Source: Variovorax sp. Root473
GTDB taxonomy: Bacteria > Pseudomonadota > Gammaproteobacteria > Burkholderiales > Burkholderiaceae_C
Direction of reading: 5' to 3'
Length of the DNA: 36,177 nt
Assembly: GCF_001426505.1 (NCBI RefSeq)
Contig: NZ_LMEV01000017.1
Span: forward strand, 2,927 to 39,103
Each line of letters opens with the position of its first letter. Position 1 is the stretch's first letter. Below the pieces are notes generated by a model, which saw nothing but the letters and a program-made list of their open reading frames with translations, searched no databases and had not been told where the DNA came from. Positions 32,663 to 36,177 of this stretch are shown one piece after another. The position numbers and the translations under genes are program-made.

Positions 32663-33438
32663 TGGCTTCATCCTCCAAGAAAAACCTCGTTCTCCCCGAA
32701 GTCAATTTTTCCGACTGGGGCGACATCCGCTACCTGCACCTGGGCACCGAGTGGGTCCAGGGCTCGATGAAGCTCGATGCGCCGTTCGAGATCGAGCTCG
32801 AGTACGTGCAGCGCATGATGGCCTGGCTGCTGTTCGTCGACGGCAAGGGCGTGGGCAGCCGCCACGCGATGCAGCTCGGTCTGGGCGCGGCCACGCTCAC
32901 CAAGTTCAGCCGCAAGACGCTGCGCATGCGAACCACCGCCATCGAGCTGAACCCGCAGGTGGTGTCGGCCTGCCGCGGCTGGTTCAAGCTGCCGGCCGAC
33001 GACCTGAAGCTGCGCGTGGTGATCGCCGATGCGGCCGAGGAAATCCGCAAGCCCGACTGGCACGGCACGGTCGATGCGCTGCAGGTCGACCTGTACGACC
33101 ACGAAGCCGCCGCGCCGGTGCTCGACAGCGAAGACTTCTATGCCGACTGCCGCGCGCTGCTCACCGAAGACGGCTGCATGACCGTCAACCTGTTCGGCCG
33201 CTCGTCGAGCTACGAGCGCAGCCTCGAGAAAATCGCGGCCGCCTTCGGTGCCGATGCAGTGTGGGCCTTCAAGCCGACGCGCGAAGGCAACACGGTGGTG
33301 CTGGCCCAGCGCACGCCCTCGCGACCGAAGCGCGAGGTGCTTGCCGAGCGCGCCCAAACCATCCAGACTCGCTGGGGCCTGCCCGCGCCGAAGTGGCTGC
33401 GGGTCTTCAAGCCGATGACGCTTTCCCTCACCACCTGA
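32662..33438 (+). CDS. Spermidine synthase-like SAM/dcSAM-fold protein
   Basis: This 258-residue protein has a Rossmann methyltransferase-type core like spermidine synthases: the nucleotide-binding loop MQLGLGAATLTKF (70-82), the acidic residue in TTAIELNPQVV (E95), ADAAEEI and DALQVDLYDHEAAAP. The true SpeE catalytic loop (GGGDG...D) is replaced by LGLGAAT, so polyamine synthesis is doubtful and a methyltransferase-like role may be nearer. It is coupled to the glycosylase gene (TGATG) and 18 bp before the GspE-like gene. The function is unassigned. Confidence 0.83.
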   Translation: MASSSKKNLVLPEVNFSDWGDIRYLHLGTEWVQGSMKLDAPFEIELEYVQRMMAWLLFVDGKGVGSRHAMQLGLGAATLTKFSRKTLRMRTTAIELNPQVVSACRGWFKLPADDLKLRVVIADAAEEIRKPDWHGTVDALQVDLYDHEAAAPVLDSEDFYADCRALLTEDGCMTVNLFGRSSSYERSLEKIAAAFGADAVWAFKPTREGNTVVLAQRTPSRPKREVLAERAQTIQTRWGLPAPKWLRVFKPMTLSLTT

Positions 33439-33456
33439 TCACCTGACCTCCGGTTC

Positions 33457-35247
33457 ATGAGCGCTGTACCCGCCGCTGCTTCCGCCCCCGCCGCCCGCCA
33501 CGAAGGGCCGCTCGACCTGCGTCGCCTGATCGAATGGCTCGCCACCGACGGCGTGATCTCGCCGATGGAAGCCAAGCGCACCATCGCGCGTTGCGCCCAG
33601 GCCGAGAGCCGGCAGGCGCCGCTGGTGCGCCTGGCCAATGTCGCCATGACGCGCGAGGCCGACGGCAAGCCGCTCGACCTCGAAGCGCTCGCGCAATGGC
33701 TCGCCGGCCGCGCCGGCCTGAGCTACCTGCGCATCGATCCGCTCAAGGTCGACGTGGGCAAGGTGGCCGACACCATGAGCGCAGCCTACGCCGAGCGCCA
33801 CAAGGTGCTGCCGGTGCAGGTGCTGCCCAACGAAGTGGTGGTGGCGACGGCCGAGCCGTTTCTTACCGACTGGATCGCCGAGGTCGAGCGCCAGTCGAAG
33901 CGCACCGTGCGCCGCGTGGTGGCCAACCCGTCGGACATCCAGCGCTACACGGCCGAATTCTTTGCGCTCGCCAAGTCCGTGCGCGCCGCGCAGAAGGCCG
34001 GCGGCAACACCGGCGGCGCAAGCTTCGAGCAGCTGGTCGAGCTCGGCAAGAGCAACAAGCAGCTCGACGCCAACGACCAGAGCGTGGTGCAGGTGGTCGA
34101 TTGGCTGTGGCAGTACGCCTTCGACCAGCGCGCCAGCGACATCCACCTGGAGCCGCGCCGCGAGCAGGGGGTGATCCGCTTTCGCATCGACGGCATCCTG
34201 CATCCCGCCTACCAGATGCCCATGGGCGTGATGAATGCAATGGTCGCGCGCATCAAGCTGCTGGGCCGCATGGACGTCGTCGAAAAGCGCCGCCCGCTCG
34301 ACGGTCGCATCAAGACCCGCAACATGCGCGGCGACGAAATCGAAATGCGTTTGTCGACCTTGCCGACGGCCTTCGGCGAGAAGATGGTGATGCGTATCTT
34401 CGACCCCGACACCGCGGTGAAGGACCTCGACGCACTGGGCTTCGCGCAGCACGACGCGCAGCGCTGGGAGCAACTCGTCACGCGGCCCAACGGCATCATC
34501 CTGGTGACCGGGCCCACGGGCTCGGGCAAGACCACCACGCTGTATTCCACGCTCAAGCGCGTGGCGACCGAAGAGGTCAATGTGAGCACGGTCGAAGACC
34601 CGATCGAAATGATCGAGCCCTCGTTCAACCAGACGCAGGTGCAGCCGCAGCTGGACTTCGGTTTCACCGAGGGCTTGCGCGCGCTGATGCGCCAGGACCC
34701 GGACATCATCATGGTCGGCGAGATCCGCGACCTCGCCACCGCCGAGATGGCGGTGCAGGCCGCGCTCACGGGCCACCTCGTGTTCAGCACGCTGCACACC
34801 AACGATGCGCCGAGTGCCATCACGCGGATGATGGAACTGGGCGTGCCTTCGTACCTCATCACCGCCGTGATGCTGGGCGTGCTCGCGCAGCGCCTGGTGC
34901 GCACGCTGTGCCCGCATTGCAAGCAGCCCGACGACGCGGTCACGCGCGAAAGCCTCGAGGCCATCGTCAAGCCGTGGCAGATCACCGGCCCGGTGCGCGC
35001 CTACAAGCCCGTGGGCTGCGTCGATTGCCGCATGACCGGCTACATGGGCCGCATGGGCCTGTACGAACTGCTGAGCGTGACCGAGCCTTTCAAGGACAAG
35101 GTCACCAAGGAACCCAACCTCACGGGCCTGCGGCGCCAGGCCGTGATCGACGGCATGCGGCCGCTGCGTCTTGCCGGCGCGTTGCGCGTGGCCGAGGGTG
35201 TGACGACCATCGAAGAAGTGCTCAGCGCGACGCCTCCGCTCGAGTAG
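33457..35247 (+). CDS. GspE/PilB-type secretion or pilus ATPase
   Basis: This 596-residue ATPase has an N-terminal MshEN/GspE_N-like domain (about 20-165) and a PilB/GspE core. The core has Walker A GPTGSGKT (352-359), an Asp box around VEDPIEMIEP, Walker B DIIMVGEIRD (416-425) and the His box STLHTND (445-450). A tetracysteine zinc site follows (C485, C488, C521, C524). Such ATPases drive type II secretion or type IV pilus assembly at the inner membrane. No other gsp or pil gene is in the window, so the machine it serves is encoded elsewhere. It lies 18 bp after the spermidine synthase-like gene. Confidence 0.94.
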   Translation: MSAVPAAASAPAARHEGPLDLRRLIEWLATDGVISPMEAKRTIARCAQAESRQAPLVRLANVAMTREADGKPLDLEALAQWLAGRAGLSYLRIDPLKVDVGKVADTMSAAYAERHKVLPVQVLPNEVVVATAEPFLTDWIAEVERQSKRTVRRVVANPSDIQRYTAEFFALAKSVRAAQKAGGNTGGASFEQLVELGKSNKQLDANDQSVVQVVDWLWQYAFDQRASDIHLEPRREQGVIRFRIDGILHPAYQMPMGVMNAMVARIKLLGRMDVVEKRRPLDGRIKTRNMRGDEIEMRLSTLPTAFGEKMVMRIFDPDTAVKDLDALGFAQHDAQRWEQLVTRPNGIILVTGPTGSGKTTTLYSTLKRVATEEVNVSTVEDPIEMIEPSFNQTQVQPQLDFGFTEGLRALMRQDPDIIMVGEIRDLATAEMAVQAALTGHLVFSTLHTNDAPSAITRMMELGVPSYLITAVMLGVLAQRLVRTLCPHCKQPDDAVTRESLEAIVKPWQITGPVRAYKPVGCVDCRMTGYMGRMGLYELLSVTEPFKDKVTKEPNLTGLRRQAVIDGMRPLRLAGALRVAEGVTTIEEVLSATPPLE

Positions 35248-35252
35248 AGACC

Positions 35253-35276
35253 CATGCCCCCGCGCGACGGGGCATG
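35253..35276 (+). terminator. Stem-loop after the GspE-like gene, possible terminator
   Basis: CATGCCCC (35253-35260) pairs perfectly with GGGGCATG (35269-35276) around an 8-base loop, 5 bp after the stop codon. No T run follows (AGTCATTT), so it may act through Rho or only protect the 3' end. Confidence 0.5.
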
Positions 35277-35381
35277 AGTCATTTCGGGTTATCCCTAGGA
35301 CTTCGGTTAGTGGAATCCACATCAGGCTGACCGGAGGCTGACTCGACAATCCCGCATCGAAATTGTTCGAGGAGACTGTTC

Positions 35382-35870
35382 GTGAAAATCAAAAGTCAGA
35401 AAGACTTTTTCTCGGGACTGATGTTCACCGTCGTGGGCGTGGCGTTCGCATGGGGCGCCACCACCTACAGCGTGGGCAGCGGCGCCCGCATGGGTCCGGG
35501 GTACTTCCCGTTGATGCTCGGCATCCTGATGGCCTTCATCGGCCTGGGGATCATGTTCAGCGGCCTGACCGTTGAAACGACCGACGGCGAAAAGATCGGC
35601 AAGTGGGCCTGGAAGCAGGTGGTGTTCATCCTGGGTGCCAACCTCGCCTTCGGCGTGTTGCTGGGCGGCCTGCCGAGCATCGGCATTCCGGCCATGGGCA
35701 TGATCATCGCGATCTACGCGCTCGTGATCATCTCGAGCCTCGCCGGTCACGAGTTCAAGCTGCCCACTGTGCTGGTGCTGGCCACCATCCTGGCCATTGG
35801 CAGCTACGTCGCGTTCATCTGGGCGCTGAAGCTCCAGATCCAGGTCTGGCCGACCTTCATCACCGGTTGA
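35382..35870 (+). CDS. tctB: Tripartite tricarboxylate transporter small membrane subunit
   Basis: This 162-residue protein has four hydrophobic helices (about residues 11-29, 41-60, 75-112 in two parts, and 125-150). It has the TctB-type opening [20 protein letters not shown] with [26 protein letters not shown]. It starts with GTG at 35382, supported by GAGGAG 8 bases upstream; no ATG fits. TctB is the small membrane partner of TctA in solute uptake driven by ion gradient. The periplasmic receptor gene tctC, usually just upstream, is absent here. Confidence 0.93.
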   Translation: MKIKSQKDFFSGLMFTVVGVAFAWGATTYSVGSGARMGPGYFPLMLGILMAFIGLGIMFSGLTVETTDGEKIGKWAWKQVVFILGANLAFGVLLGGLPSIGIPAMGMIIAIYALVIISSLAGHEFKLPTVLVLATILAIGSYVAFIWALKLQIQVWPTFITG

Positions 35871-35889
35871 GAAGAAAGCTGCTCACACC

Positions 35890-36177
35890 ATGGAACTGTT
35901 TGAACACCTCTCGCTGGGTTTTGGCGTTGCCTTTACCTTCACCAACCTGCTGTACTGCCTGGTTGGCTGCATTCTGGGCACGCTGATCGGCGTGCTGCCG
36001 GGCATCGGTCCGGTCGCGACCATCGCGATGCTGCTGCCCGCCACGTACGCACTGCCGCCTGTGTCGGCGCTGATCATGCTGGCCGGTATCTACTACGGCG
36101 CGCAATACGGCGGTTCGACCACCGCGATTCTGGTGAACCTGCCGGGCGAATCGTCGTCGGTGGTGACCGTGATCGAC
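35890..36177 (+). CDS. tctA: Tripartite tricarboxylate transporter large permease, N-terminal part (partial)
   Basis: The gene runs past the window end; 96 residues are visible. They show the TctA signatures [21 protein letters not shown] (shown here in parts, residues 30-50) and [20 protein letters not shown] (residues 68-87), which form the conserved glycine-rich permease core. It starts 19 bp after tctB and would form the main membrane channel of the transporter. The substrate is unknown without the receptor. Confidence 0.95.
   Translation, partial: MELFEHLSLGFGVAFTFTNLLYCLVGCILGTLIGVLPGIGPVATIAMLLPATYALPPVSALIMLAGIYYGAQYGGSTTAILVNLPGESSSVVTVID

Noticed and set aside
32662..33438. Authentic spermidine synthase (speE)
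   Set aside because: The glycine-rich substrate loop with its catalytic Asp is not recognisable, so only the general fold is claimed.
33439..35349. 636-residue open frame on the minus strand opposite the GspE-like ATPase
   Set aside because: Its translation is low-complexity and His/Arg/Asp-rich with no motif, while the plus strand encodes an intact ATPase. It is a product of high GC at third positions.
1..36177. tRNA genes, insertion sequences, CRISPR arrays, prophage or integration sites
   Set aside because: No cloverleaf, transposase, regularly spaced repeats or integrase was seen when reading the window on both strands.

Overview
The window is a dense, high-GC chromosomal segment with codon usage and gene families typical of Burkholderiales (Betaproteobacteria). 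The gene set (phenylacetate cluster with a built-in Liv-type transporter, D-aminoacylase, Tct transporter, many LysR regulators) most resembles Comamonadaceae such as Variovorax. That genus assignment is inference from gene content. No tRNA, rRNA, insertion sequence, phage gene or CRISPR array was seen.

Layout. 1-3479: end of a D-aminoacylase-type amidohydrolase, a LysR regulator, and a divergent pair (polar amino acid binding protein, class V PLP enzyme), perhaps an N-acyl-D-amino-acid scavenging locus. 3466-6548: a leftward group of a DUF6306-like ferritin-like protein, a CBS-CBS-BON protein, an ECF sigma factor, a Tat-exported ferritin-like protein and a c-type cytochrome. 6653-10170: a LysR regulator, two membrane-anchored proteins of similar architecture and unknown function, a flavin reductase-like protein and a small membrane protein.

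10151-26405: the core of the window. A near-continuous leftward run of about 14.8 kb holds paaG-paaI-paaK-paaABCDE, a Liv-type binding protein, livH, a fused livM-livG, livF, paaZ, an SDR dehydrogenase and an ICMT-like membrane methyltransferase. Divergent from it are paaY and a TetR regulator (PaaR-like). An inverted repeat sits inside a promoter-like sequence between paaG and paaY. Together these genes would import an aromatic acid (probably phenylacetate), activate it to the CoA thioester (PaaK), epoxidise it (PaaABCDE), isomerise it to the oxepin (PaaG) and open the ring (PaaZ), with PaaI and PaaY as thioesterase housekeeping. The beta-oxidation genes paaF, paaH and paaJ are not in the window, whereas an SDR is translationally coupled to paaZ.

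26389-30449: a leftward MoxR AAA+ ATPase - DUF58 - VWA module preceded by a membrane-anchored trypsin-like protease. 30538-36177, rightward: TatD nuclease, a secreted LEA-like repeat protein with a clear terminator, a hypoxanthine-DNA glycosylase coupled to a spermidine synthase-like protein, a GspE/PilB-type ATPase, and TctB followed by a TctA cut by the window edge.

All functions are from reading translations and motifs by eye; no database search was run.
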